Positions 13,301 through 25,110 of a stretch of 64,000 bases of DNA are shown piece by piece (within the stretch, counting starts at the first letter, position 1; every line of letters starts with the position of its first letter). A program made the position numbers and the translations under genes. The notes below the pieces were generated by a model. That model saw only the letters and a program-made list of their open reading frames with translations. It was not told the origin of the DNA and did not search any database. The stretch is from Amborella trichopoda. Lineage: Eukaryota > Streptophyta > Magnoliopsida > Amborellales > Amborellaceae. Location of the stretch: the NCBI RefSeq assembly GCF_000471905.2, contig NW_006498507.1:3921081-3985080 (forward strand). The letters are read 5' to 3'.

Positions 13301-16300
13301 CTTATTGATGTCTTGATTGTCTTCCCTATTCTTTTGAACTAACTTTAATACTTTATTGCACCATCTTGGTTTGGGCTTTCAACATTTGGAGTTTGAACGA
13401 TTTTTATTTAGTTATGTGGTTTGTAATTTATTTGCCTTTTTGGACTATTTTGTTGTGTGGTTTACAGGTTTTTTTATAGTTTTGGAAGTCAGTTTGTTGA
13501 TGACTTGGAGAGTTGGAGACTTGGATGTTATTATGGTTTATTTTATGGATATGGAATATGGAGAATATGAGAGTTGGACACAAATATATGCATATATGCG
13601 CATTTGGATAGCAAATATATAAAAAAAAACTAAGAATTTGCACCGCAGAGCGCCCGCCTAGGTGCTGGGCACTAGGCAGGCCGCCTAGCGTTTTTTGAAA
13701 CCTTGCTTCCATGAATAAAGGTGGCATGGTCTAGACAAGGAATTTTCTATCTCAAAGGAAGTATACTCCTGATCTCCTCAATGACACAGGAACGCTCAGA
13801 GCCAAACTAGCAGTATCTCCCATAGGGTTAGGTTAATCAAAAGTTGTATGATCAACCGTCAGAGCCTTTGAGTAACCTTGGTGTATATCAGAGAATGGTT
13901 GGTATATTTACCCAGTTGATTGTCACAGCTAGATAGAGCATATGCCATATGCATGGTGAGTAAGTTTATGCACGCAACATGCTCTCATCACCTAGAGGTC
14001 GTTTATTGCATTTTACGATATTCAAAATTAGCTCCAAGTAAAGAACTACTTTATACCAGTCGCGGGTTACCTTGATATAAAAGGTTTTGTGATGCAGATC
14101 GAGCCGGGCCACTTTATGATGGTTGGTGGTAATTTAGTCACCTAGAAAAGTAAGAAACAAAGTGTTGTAGCCCATTCTTTAGCAAAAGTTGAGTATCGAG
14201 CAAAGGCAAGTACTAGATCCTAATATTTTGTATAATTTATACTATGGCATGACTCACTTAGCGAGACCGCCATTACTCTACATAAAGAGGTGTACAGGAT
14301 GATCCAGGTCCCATATTACACCATGCAAGAATAAACGGGCACCGGCACCAAATGACCCTAAATGCCCTCAAGAACCTGAGACTATATTAGGAAGTGGAGG
14401 CTAACATCATTATTTTAGTGTGTCATCCTCATGTCATGTTTGATTCAGATAGACAAGAGCACATGTAGGAAATCAGTTAGGTCAAAGCGGAATTATAGTA
14501 GGGCTAGGGGAAGACCATGGCATCAAAATACAATTGGTGTCCTAAAAACCATTGCAAACAATGACATTCATCAGATGCACATCAATATAAAGGTTTTAAC
14601 AAGGGTGTTCTTTTGCAAAATGCTTTTAGAAAAGCTATATTATAAAACAAAGTACTATCTGTAAATCAACTTCTTAGCTCGCATGCTAACAGCACTTTGA
14701 TGGATGAATCAAGTGGATGGGCATAAAGGTCTAGAATAATCTCTTGAGCATAGAGAGCTCAAGAGGGATTAGTACAGATGCTTAATCCAATGTGTCCAAT
14801 TGTGTCTAGGGTAAACTGGAGTAGATATGGACAAGAGAGATGTTTAAGGTGTTACATGATAGCTTGATGAAAACTTACGGTAGTTCTGTCTACAGAGATG
14901 TGCTGCTCCCTAAGTTCTTACAGCACATTTCCCTCATTGTGTCATGAATCGCCGGTTGATGATGAGGATCTGACATCTTTATGTGCATCCAATGTGGAAA
15001 GGTAGCAGATTGGTTATTGGATGCTTCATCCAAGTGAGTGGAAGGACCGCTAGGGTATTAAGAAATTGCTTAGAGGTAAAGATAGAGAACAATAAATCCT
15101 AGTTGGATGGGATGAAATGTTGTGGATAGAATTGGTTAACAAAGACCTTATCAAAAGATGGAACGATACTTCTATTTTGGAAAGAAACCACACATCAGAG
15201 ATATATGGGTGTGGGTTCTATATAAGAGTTTCGAGAAAGAGAAAGAAAATCTACTTTTCCAAGTGAAAAGAGGTCACATACCTCCGACAAGGAGGCACGC
15301 CCCTCTCTTGAATCTCTCTCTAAAGCTCGCAAGTGAGCACCACTCTCTCTCTTCCCTTGTTGCTCTCTTTAGAAACCTAGAACAAGTTCCACACCAAAAC
15401 CAGGCAATTCAGTGAGATCTCTCAAACCATCTCCATCAAGGCTGGGGAATTTGCATTGTGAAAACAATCGTCGAGGTTATAGTAATCAAAAGAGGTAGAC
15501 TTGAAGTTATGGCACCAATCTCTCAACTTTAGAAAAAGGAGCACCCACGTGCCATTTTTTTGTATGCATTTTTTTTGTTTCCATTGCATCAGAACTCTCC
15601 CACTGGTTCTCACATTTGTGCGTGGATGCACCCAGCACACCCCTACCATGCGCATGGACCACAAGGTCACATGCCTCCATTTAGGAGACACATGTCCTTT
15701 ACTTAAATTGTGAAAAAGATCTTCTCTCTCAAAACTCTTTACATGAATGGGCTCGCACCCATTATTCCATTCCGTGGTAGGTTATCTTTGCAAAATAGAA
15801 GTGAGCCAAATCCGAGATTAATATGTATCATTCCCTCTTTGGAAAAAGATTCTCCTTAACCAACTCTATCTAAAAATATTTTATCTTAAGCAACTACAAA
15901 TTGTCATTCTCTTTCCACCACCAAGAATCTTCCTAATTCCATAGAGGACCCGCCACCCACAAGGGGTGGACTATCCAAAAACAAACATAATGTTGGAACC
16001 CATAGTCGGGTAATGCAGCGAAAGCCCTCTTGGGAGCTTTAGTGAGAGAGCGAGAGCAGGGGGGAAGGGGGGGGTGCCACTTTTTAGGTGGCAGGTGACC
16101 TCTTTTTCACAATGTGAGAAAAGTTTCTCTATAACTCTAAACTCCTTATATAGAACGGTCCACACCCAATATTCCCTCACGTACATAGTTATCTTTCCAA
16201 AATAGAAGTGTGCGAATAGCACTTGATTAACAGATCACCCATGACACTTTTTCAGATGCTCCAACATGGAGACATTTGACAACATTTACTATATCTAAAA

Positions 16301-19300
16301 TGCCAACATTAGTGTGTTTCAACTTGTGGCTGAGGTGCTAGCAAATTGGAGCTGCAAGGGATGCTTCATTTCCTGGGCCCTCGGATAGCTTTCAAACTGC
16401 CCAATAGGTCATCATGAGTGCCACTCAGTATTGTGATGCCTATACAATGATCCTTCCTAAGCCATGTCAAATAAGTGATATTACATAGATACATACACAA
16501 GCCTCAGTGCCTATGAGTGTTGCTGGTGACTAGTACATTTGCCTAAAAAGCCAATACTTCTAGGCATGTCTTTTCTTCTTATAAATAAAATATTGCATTC
16601 TTTTATAACACTTTTCCCATCCATAACACCAAGTACAAGGATTTCGAGGTGGCAGACCTTATGTTAGTGAGGCTGTCTTAAAGCGATACGAGTTCAAATC
16701 CTCTTGTGAGCATGTTTACACAATCAATAAAATGATATTGTCATTCAGTTTTCCCTTTCATTGCATAGAAAGGGTGAGAATATGATGGTGGATGTGACGC
16801 TATGGATAAAGATGGAAAAGGTTCAATTCCCACAATGAGCATTTTTATATTTTTTATTACTAAAAAACCTTGCAAGCCACAGGATTCAAACCACAGACCT
16901 ATGAAAGAATAAAATCCGCTCTACCGCATAGAGCTTTAAATACTTTATGACATTAAAATACAAATTATTATATGACACTTTTTAGACAAATGTCTATAAT
17001 GTAGTAAAACATGGCAACATCACCCAACACACACAATCAAGTGTCGGGCCCATGTCCCCTTCCTCAGAGGCATTCATGCTAACAGGCAGGTTCTCCAATA
17101 ATCCCTACTATCAAGCGGATATTAGATTTTTACAATTCCACATTGTAATTCGTACCATTGCCTCTCCCCTATAAGGAGCTCGGCAATCACATATTTTGAT
17201 GCCAAAACGGTTTTAGTCCATGACAAGAAGAAGGAGCACAGCTGGTTGCTAATTCACATTTTCATATCACTGTACCCCATACTCTCTTGAGTCTTCAAGG
17301 CTCAAGACAGTCCACAACTCCAACCTACAAAACAACCCAAATCAAAAATCTCACACAACCTTAATGGCCAGTGCTTAGTAGTCATCATTTAGTCATGGTT
17401 TGGAAGCTAGACTTCCTAATCCTTGTCATGAAGTGAGTGTTTGCATCCATGATGCAAATCTGACCATTAAGCCACAAAAGAAGGACACCGCATTGGCATA
17501 CAAAACATTTCATGGCCAAACTTGGGGTCTTGGGAGAGCAATCAGCAAGCAAGACCCCGCCGGTTGCATTCTACAGTTCAAGCTAACCCAAAATCATAAA
17601 TTATATGAAAGAATTTGACCTTTGAATACAAAGTAACGACCTTGTGTGGATTCATGCAAGTAGTTTGGCCCCAATTCAACCCCTAAGTGCGGCTGCAGCT
17701 GCAACAAGGCGGCCTCAGGCTCTCGGCGTGGATGCATTTAAGCCTCGAGGCCATCGGGGTGCAGCTGCACCACTCCTGAGGCCGCACCATTAACATTGTA
17801 ACTTTTAACTCCTTAAAGTTATGTTTAAGTAAAAAATTTAATTGTTGAACTAGACCCATAAACCAGAATTTCCTGCATCATTAAATGGCTTATGCTAAAC
17901 CTAGAAAAAAATTCCCACTGATCTTGTCGCTTTTTTGCCCTTCTTTGATAGACAAAGCCCTCAGTATTCAAGTGATTCCAATAAATATCTAAGGAATGCA
18001 TGAATGTAATATAGAAGGAAATGAGTCTTTTAGCTTGCTCTTACACAATAATGCAGATCCTACCATACAAGGTTCCAAGTGTTGGAAATAGTTGATCCAA
18101 CATGAAATATCGATTAGAGTCAAAGACAATGGACCAACTGGTGCAAACAGCTGGACCAACGATTGGGCCTAAAACTGGTTCTGTTAAAAAATAAAAATAA
18201 AAAAGGTAGCTGCAAAATCCCTCTGTGCTGGATAAAAACAGATTGTGCCAGCATTCAACCAATCAGTAGAACCATAAAACTCACAAGTTTGGTAAGTCGC
18301 CTCTTATTATACTATTCAACCTGTTCCAACAGTTGGACTGGCATGTAAACCAAATTAGACTCAGACCATTCTCTTCCCAAGTTGAGGCTCTGGTCTCCAG
18401 TTTCTAGTACTGCTTTCAAGTGTATTATAACCAAAATCAACAAGAAAGTCACTACGTAGGATGTGTAATTGAACCAAACCATGAAATAAAATTCTTTAGA
18501 CTTATGTTTGTGTAGTGCAACAAACGATACAAAAGCGAACATGGCTTCCTATAAAAACTAAGTCTCCTTTTTAAGTATATGCTAGCCAATATTTATTCAA
18601 ATCATGCACTGAGTCAATAGTAATTACGATACTGGTAATCACAAAAGTCCGGAGTTTAAATATCTTACCGGGACAGATGCCGGCTTACAAACTGTTACAA
18701 CATCAGTTCCCTTTTCTAGAATAGAAACTCCCCAAGCCATCACCGGTGGTTCATGCCTGAGGTATTATTTGCACCTTAACGAAATCAAACTGCGATGACA
18801 AATGCCTTTGCATAGTAAAGTGATTAAAAACGATATTTTGAAAATCTAAGAAATTCCTTTCAAACCCTAGTTGCTAACTTGTGACATATCATCTATATGG
18901 TCCTCACATCATTAGATTGGACAGTGATGGAAAGGAGTGATCCATAACAAAATTGTCATTAATTGAATTGTGTGTACCCACTCTCCCTCCATCACTGTTA
19001 GACCCATTGATTATAAAGCGATAAATCATATGCTTTTTGTTATTATCACCACATGGATCATATTATATTTTTCTTATGGCTTTCTTGCTAGATTAAAAGA
19101 AGACATGTTCACCATTACCAAGCCAAAAATCATGTGATAAAATATTAGAATGCTTCAGGTTTTGTTCAAAGACTCTCCAGTCCCACAAATAGTTGTTGCA
19201 TTGAAAGGAAACGTGCTCTTCAATTATCCACTTTTACGTTTCTGTGAAGTTGGAATACATTTGCCAGCGCATGTGTGTAGTAATTTGTTAGACATTGCAA

Positions 19301-22300
19301 AAGCTTGCCCACGAGAGGTGGGCGTGATAAGGGAACCCACACGTCAGGTGCTCTACATATCGAATGAACAAAGAACCAAAAAATGGTGGTGAGTAGGTCC
19401 CCCTATAACAAAAACTGAGGGGACTCAGTCAGTGTAGAGAGACATGAACAAAAAGATCAGTAAGAGAGTGGCAATGAGTTATGGTAAAAAACAGTCAGCG
19501 ATGGTGTGCACTTGGAGAGGCCTAGCTGTCACCTTCCATGACCCTCTTAAGAACTCAATATAATTGGCACACACAAACACACGCACATATGTCAAATAAA
19601 ATTTTGCAAACAAACTTCAAAGAAGCAACAAACCTGTGTACAAAGTGGCTAATCTTTTGGGACGATTGCACAACATATGATACATGCACCATTTGATCAT
19701 CTACTTGGATCCTTCCAGCGTTTACGGCAGCAAGCTATTACAAACCATATTAGTAACCTGGAACAAAGTTGAGATAAAAACCCCCAAACTGAAAGCAAAC
19801 TAAAATAAATGCATAATAACTACCTTGTAAAATATGAGGGCTAGAGTTTAAAACATTTAACAATAATGAAGTTTGCAAACAGGTAAAATAAACTGTGAAG
19901 CTAAGAACCATAAAAAGAGTCAATAATAATATTGACAAACTGTGCAGACCAGCAGAACAGCCTCCACATAAAACAGGTAAGATGTATTGTTATCCATTTG
20001 CATAGATTGACTAAGCTCATAATAAACTTGCTGCAATATTTATTCACACTGCTTCATTCAAATTAGAAGAATGGAAGTATTTTGAAAGGCATAAGGCATC
20101 ACATAGGCTGAGGGCCCATGCTCAAGGCAGCCCGAAGAAATCGAAGGTTTCTACCATACACAGCCCACCACCCCCCTCCCAAAAAAAAAAACACATGCAC
20201 ACAACACAAGAAACACACATACACAACTTAATCTCCCTCCCTCCCTCCCTCTCTCTCTCTCTCTTGCACAAACATAGCATCCATAGTGGGAGCCTTGGAC
20301 AAGGCAGTAGGTGCCAGGCACCCACCTGGCAGGCTCCCTTCCACTGCAGTCTGCCTAGGCCTAGGCAGGGTGCCAAGACCCTTTGTGCCACAAGGCACTA
20401 CCTAGCAGCCAAGACTGGGGCCTTTTAAGATGAATTTTCCAGAAATGCACAGTTTGTTCAAAACTTGAGCATTATGGGGCACTGAATCAGGTATGACATC
20501 TGGTCCAGGCAGGAAGAGATATGGAACAGGCTAGTAAGGGAAGGGAATAGAATCCTTTCGCAAAAAGGGATACGAGAAGTATGGGAATATGTTCAGTTAG
20601 CCGTCCCAAAACAATTGAATCAGGCAGTCATCGGGCAGTAGAAAATCAAATCCACTTTCTTGGGTGCGTAGATTCTCCACAGGATCGGCTGGTGGCGAGG
20701 AAGGAATGGTCCCTAATTCCTTAGTAAAAAAAACTCAAAGGGATACACATGATGCAAAATTTCTTATGGGTCTGTGTCTTAGGATTATTCCCTGTATTGC
20801 CATTTTTCTCATGTCGCCTAAACTCATTTCCTTTGATCGCAAAGCTGGAGCTCTTGAACTTGGTATTTATATGAAGAGTGTCCGCTTGATTCAATTTCAT
20901 TAATGAAACACGCCGCAAGCAGACCCGTGCCTTCTTTATATTTCTCTCTAAAGAAACGAGCCTGAACTGGGCATCGAGACTAGAAAACCTGCCTTTGGTG
21001 TATTCAGAAGGGACCCAAGATGCGGATATAAAACATCCTTGTATATCATTTAGAATTCAAGAACATTGCAATTGTTATAATTTATGACGAAGAATGACAT
21101 AGACTTGATCAACGAGGCACTTACAAAAACTGGATTTGGGAGCAAGATTTGAGATTCCCGAATAAAAATTACTTTTAAAATTTTGAAAATGCAACATAAA
21201 TATTACATTACATATTTGGAAGCAATTGCAAAAGAAAACTTCAAATATGTTTTGGAATATAAGGTAAATAAGGATAAATCACAGGGTAGAGAAATTTTGC
21301 AAGAACATAAAAAGGAAATGAATGATTAGTTCCATGTTAGTGGTTAGATAGTCGGTGGACTCAGCTTGGGGTTTAAAATGGGATGATCGTGCAGGAAGGG
21401 AAAATGATACGAAATATGTGACAAGAAAATCAGATGACCATTAGTGAGAGAAGACTTGGAGCCCTCAATTAGGGTTTTTTTTTCTATAATTAACTATGCA
21501 AGATCAAATGAGCTTCAAGAAATAAATTAATTGCAGTCCCAGTTCTTTGGCTCTATTACTGTGTAAATATACTCAAAAGGTTTCCATTCTATCCTCTTTG
21601 TTTGTTTTGGATAATGTTTAGTCCTATCCTGTGGAGTGAGGGAGAGTGTACCAAATAACTGTATGACACAGCCTCGTGGCTATATTACAAGATAATGAAT
21701 GGACAATGCAGTGCAAATGATGAATGTACAGCAAAGTGCTAGAGTACAAATAACACAAGGTAAATGCATAACCAAATCAAAGCAAACGAGTAATATAATA
21801 AATTATATAGTTCTAGCTTTTATTGAAGGAAATGCACCAACTGCTTCATTCCAATCACGTTTCTCTAAATCACCCATGCATTAAAGTGTGCAGTTGAAAA
21901 TGTTATCAGTTTGAGCAAGGCAAATAAAAGGAAAAGAAAAGAACTGAGTGTTTGTATATGAAGTATAACCAAGTTATGAGAATATTTCATCATCATGGAT
22001 TAACTGGCATTACATAATATTCTTGGGGGCGCTGCCTAAACTCGTGCGTGAATAGATCCACAATGGTCTTCCCAACCCATCGAGACTTAACCTGTGAAAA
22101 GAGATGTAACATCAAAAAATAATCAGTCAATGGATATGCATTTAATGAGAATTTCGGCTGCAACACCAAACTTGCAAGAACTGCTCCAAAAGAATCTCCA
22201 AGCTACTAAAGGAAACTACAAACATAAAAAGAGAGACTTCATTTGATAGCTTAATTCTTAACCTGAACCATTTTAACAGTTATAGTTCTATAAAATTTCC

Positions 22301-24610
22301 TCAAAAAGAAGTGCTCTTTTGCCAACTGAACATGAAATGCACTGAGAATTTGGCACTTGACATCAAAAACCTAATCAATTCCATCTCATGATGTATCCCT
22401 CTAAGATCCTTGAACTCCACTATTCTAAGGTTATACATCGCTGAAAGATGAAAACTTTGGCATTTGATACCAAAAACCTCACACGGTAAATGACCCATGT
22501 TACATTTCTAACCACTTCACATGGTAGCTTCTTTAGAGCTTTCAGTCAAGGATTCTAACAGCTTTGGTCCCATGAGAAAACTCCTCCAAGATTGAGAGAC
22601 GTCTCGATTTTACTGGTAGGAGGTCATCCTAGCTGCTCTATGGTGCCTTAACGAACAATGCATATAAGTGCTCACTGTTGGAGAGAGCGATACAGGGACT
22701 GAACCTCCTTCTATATAACGAAAACCTTGGGAGAGTGGTTGTTGGACCTCAAATATAAACTTCCCAGCAGTTTAAAGTCAATTTCCAAATAGCGAGAATG
22801 GGTCTGTCGGTTAACACATCTTTATCGATGGTGGATCAAGGCATCCTATCAAATGGTGCCTAAACTTGATGATTTTTTGGATAAGAGGCAAATAATGGCC
22901 AACTATTGACATCTGCAAAATATCACCTCTATATGATACAATTGATGAGGTTTATATGAGTTCGGCCCTTAAGGTCTTTTTAACTGAAAAAATCTCTCAG
23001 AACTTGTTAATTTATATCCAAACTTCCCAAGTATGATATGGACAGGTGTATTATGGCCATGGGAGTATCAGCCCATAGTTTTGTTCCACAGTTTGGATTC
23101 GAAGAAAAGTTTAAGGTGAGGACAGGTGCTAAATATCCACATGGTTTGGCTACAAAAAAGGAGAAAAACAAACAATACGGTATTTTTATTTGGTCGTGAA
23201 CACTTCTAATTTTATAGATGGCCCATTATTACTTATTAGATGGAAGAGTCCTAGAAGAAGTCATAATTAACCAATTGGTATTTTTTGGATTGATTACCAT
23301 CTTTGAACATTTAAGAACCATATGTTGCAAGCATTTCAGACATAATCTAATCATTCATCCTATTGGTCATTTATTTCAAAATGGTAAGGTGCACGACAAA
23401 TTTAGATTTCTAGTTTGAATACGGTTTAATGCAGATGTATCAGTATTCAGAGGCTTCAATCCCAAAAGAATCTACACATGAGAATGATTTAAACCCAACT
23501 GTTTCCCAAAAAATGACAAATGAAGTGTGAATCCCACTAATCCTAGAGGGTAACATCTGCACATGCAAAAGCGTATAGAATGAAACAACAAGCCATTGGC
23601 ATTTATACTGATCATGATGAGACATGTCACACTCTATGGGAAGGAATAGGACGTAATTATCGGCTCACTGGAACTCAAAATTTTCCAAGATAGGTCTAAT
23701 TTCCAAGATTAAATAGAAAAATGGAATGAATTACTCATACTCTTATTATTGACAAGGTGACCTAGAAATTTGAATCGATAGTAGTTTAATATGACTGGAG
23801 GCGTTCAATTCTGTGGAGGTTAAAATTAGCATCAAATTTTGAACAACTAAAAAAGTTATACTACAGAGTACAGACTACAGAATCACATTTCAACCGACAG
23901 TTCAGCTCCATCACTTTAAGTAATAAAATTTATATTATAATGCTCAGAGCAAATGCTCACTGCACATTATGAATACGGCAACTGAACTAAAGATGCATCA
24001 TTCCTATGAGCATTGCACCAAACTCAATAATAGAGATGAAGATTTAAAAGCGACACCTTATCCAACAAATTTACTTCCAGTGGGCATATTTAAATCCGGA
24101 ATGATGTTTTCAGCATGATTCTCATATCAGAGTAACAATTGATGGTTTTCACAGGAATTTAGGGGAAGAGGGGAGGAGAGAGAGAGAGAGAGGTAGAGAG
24201 AGAAAGTTGCGCAATTTGAACTTACATGTGAAATGAACTCAAAATAGTAGGGCTTAACAAGTCGCATCCCTGTGTTAGCAGAAAGATAAGTGCGCAGAGT
24301 GAGAGTGAGACAGAGAGATTTCAGAAAATCAAACAACGAAAGAGAAAATGAGATTTCTTGAAAAATGATAAAATGGCAGATGGAGAGAGAATACTATGCG
24401 ACACTAATAGGAGAGAGAGATACCATCGCGAAAAATGTAATCTTCAGGCTTAGGAGGATTCTCAGGGCTTTCCCATACAACGTCCATTGGAAAATTCTGA
24501 GAACCTTTCATGGAGAGAGTACACTTACAGGAGATCGATTTAGGGTTAAGTTTAGGGCTACGATCCGAAAAGAGAAGGGACAAAGTGCCCCCTGCTCCCA
24601 AGGTCGCCAT
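4334..24610 (-). CDS. RluA-family RNA pseudouridine synthase (plant RNA pseudouridine synthase 7 type), 12 exons
   Basis: Exons in transcript order: 24424-24610, 24226-24269, 22014-22091, 19634-19734, 18669-18756, 9111-9189, 8861-8943, 8019-8084, 7007-7063, 6289-6417, 4976-5238, 4334-4436. All have GT-AG borders and join in frame: 1278 nt, 425 residues and TAA. The product should isomerise uridine to pseudouridine in RNA. Residues 78-140 form an S4-like RNA-binding stretch. Motif HRLDRLVSG at 195-203 carries the presumed catalytic Asp198, and TGRTHQIRVHL at 299-309 is the family signature. The C-terminus has Cys382, Cys385, Cys404 and Cys416 in the DPMCTNCP and YECPYP blocks, as I recall them from the Arabidopsis homologue. 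The start is the first ATG of exon 1. The Ser-rich first 35 residues could be an organelle-targeting peptide or an extension before Met36. Intron 5 (9190-18668) is 9479 bp and full of transposons. The gene looks intact. Confidence 0.9.
9230..9576 (+). repeat. candidate 5' LTR of the copia element
   Basis: This lies directly before a degenerate tRNA-Met-type primer binding site. It contains a TATA-like tatatatagggcac near 9467 and ends cttaaca. No second copy was found downstream, so the left edge is approximate and the assignment is inferred from position. Confidence 0.3.
10147..10356 (+). pseudogene. copia gag fragment
   Basis: A 69-codon open stretch encoding a Ty1/copia gag core. Identifying blocks are LFLEIAKDIWKEV, YSQVDIPRIYQLH and QGKMVVEEYF. 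The frame stops at 10356. The same gag continues in another frame to about 10560 (HPDFELQKVQ, EKDKLHSLKSIYNYEAE). It is part of the dead element spanning the intron and lies on the strand opposite to the host gene. Confidence 0.7.
10901..11814 (+). mobile_element. non-autonomous hAT element, 914 bp, with 8-bp target duplication
   Basis: The ends are cagtgttttaaaatgc and gcattttaaaacactg, forming inverted repeats. The flanks carry a perfect 8-bp duplication, aatggaac, at 10893-10900 and 11815-11822. Both subterminal regions (10915-11070 and 11730-11805) are dense in CCGCATC and close variants. An internal remnant of a BED zinc-finger transposase start lies at 11464-11565 (MSSSQSSSNKDPA, then a TGA where Trp is expected, then KYAKLKNPKDRNCVICLLCG). 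The rest of the transposase is gone. It is inserted in the copia element between gag and reverse transcriptase. Confidence 0.85.
12311..13705 (+). mobile_element. non-autonomous hAT element, 1395 bp, second family
   Basis: The ends are caatgttttaaaaaac and gttttttgaaaccttg, forming imperfect inverted repeats. A perfect 8-bp duplication, cttccatg, lies at 12303-12310 and 13706-13713. Subterminal regions are rich in GCGCCC and GCCTAGG, unlike the first element. Inside are a BED-finger start (12789-13010) and an acidic transposase C-terminus ending FESNEDDDSDSY (stop at 13308). The catalytic core between them is deleted. It is inserted in the reverse transcriptase part of the copia element. Confidence 0.85.
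12789..13010 (+). pseudogene. hAT transposase N-terminal BED-finger remnant
   Basis: A 73-codon ORF beginning MSSAGSTRGGDPGWKYC. The line up NKIMFNLCG, GINRFKKHLA and GDVAPCKKVP matches the BED-type N-terminus of plant hAT transposases, in which a CxxC pair precedes a His/Cys pair. Here the first Cys of that pair is replaced by Phe (MFNLCG). The frame stops at 13010. A continuation follows in the same reading direction (acidic DEEGEEEV segment to about 13180), then the C-terminal tail. It cannot encode an active transposase. Confidence 0.6.
15158..16230. repeat. inverted copies of an LTR-like repeat
   Basis: A plus-strand copy starts near 15171 (ctattttggaaagaaacc, then gggtgtgggttctatataag). 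Two minus-strand copies lie at about 15715-15800 and 15960-16205, read as cttctattttggaaagataa and gggtgtggaccgttctata. They share a TATA-like ctatataag and a CT-rich tail. They may be scrambled LTR pieces of a retroelement; the family is not identified. Confidence 0.45.
16620..16910. repeat. tRNA-like (SINE-type) B-box segments
   Basis: Sequences resembling the tRNA internal promoter B box occur at about 16689-16702 (gagttcaaatcctc) and 16829-16840 (aggttcaattcc), each followed by a similar gagcat tail. A reverse-oriented one (ggattcaaacc) lies near 16880. This is suggestive of short retroposons; no complete element or folded tRNA could be drawn. Confidence 0.25.
17680..17795. repeat. GC-rich foldback segment
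   Basis: A short GC island in AT-rich intron. Its two halves are roughly inverted: gtgcggctgcagctgc on the left, and gtgcagctgcacc followed by gaggccgcacc on the right. It resembles the subterminal region of a small MITE. No target duplication was found. Confidence 0.3.
20224..20420. repeat. CT microsatellite and GCC/TAGG-rich hAT-like remnant
   Basis: A ccctccct/ctctct tract lies at about 20232-20263. It is followed by a GC-rich stretch with tgcctaggcctaggcagg and repeated ggtgcc/ggcacc, similar in style to the subterminal region of the hAT at 12311-13705. No termini could be fixed. Confidence 0.3.
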
Positions 24611-24683
24611 TATGAAATTGACCTCTTTTTCTCTCAAATAAAATGGCGGGGTATTCAAGACATTGGCTGAGGCCGAAAACAAA

Positions 24684-25110
24684 ACAAAGCCTCACCTCAA
24701 ATCCTCATCCGGAAAGTATTTTCGACAATAAAAATTTATATTATGGCTTTAAAATTAATTTTCAACGTAGACAATAAATGTTTTAATTCAAAAAATAGTA
24801 AAGATCTTGCTAATCTATACACACTTATTTTTAAAGCAAAATAGACAATTTAGTTAATTTGTTATAATATACATTATTTTTAAAATTTAAAATCCTAAAA
24901 AAAATTTCACAACCATAATGTTTGTAAAGGTTTTCCAATGCTTGGCGCATGCTTTTGTTTGTAAACTATCATGTGTCATTTGTATTAATCTACAAACCCC
25001 GTTTTATCTTTTTCTTGGTAGATAAATTGGCATTTTAGGATAATTTGTTTTTTTTATGGAGGTGAGGTTTGTATAGGTGTCGATTTGAAACAATCAAAGT
25101 AAAAGACACC
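24684..25110 (-). mobile_element. MITE-like repeat at the 5' flank of the pseudouridine synthase gene
   Basis: This sequence, read in reverse, matches 34565-34922. For example ctcacctcaaatcctcatcc here corresponds to ctcacctcacatcctcgtcc on the reverse strand there, and further matches run through ataaccataatgttt and gtaaaggttttccaat. It begins about 75 bp upstream of the start codon. It carries no coding sequence. Confidence 0.5.

Larger units (their letters stand above)
9577..14260 (+). mobile_element. degenerate Ty1/copia retrotransposon inside intron 5
   Basis: A primer-binding-site-like agtattagagca (9579-9590) resembles the usual plant copia TGGTATCAGAGC. A gag (UBN2-type) block follows at about 10147-10345, with MAWLLHSKQPSISNG, AKDIWKEVAKTYSQ and RIYQLHREIMNLQQG. 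The reverse transcriptase block at about 11850-12300 reads MIALKKQQTWDII, NLRNAIHGLKQSPRAWFKKF and IVLIVYVDNIVL, where the usual YVDD is changed to YVDN. RNase H-side remnants continue at 13740-14250 (for example VAHSLAKVEYRA). Protease and integrase are missing and stops are frequent, so it is dead. Two hAT elements interrupt it at 10901-11814 and 12311-13705. No 3' LTR was identified. Confidence 0.75.

Noticed and set aside
19150-19392. 80-codon plus-strand open frame in intron 4 of the pseudouridine synthase gene
   Set aside because: No recognisable domain, lies between well-supported exons on the other strand, no splice partners found.
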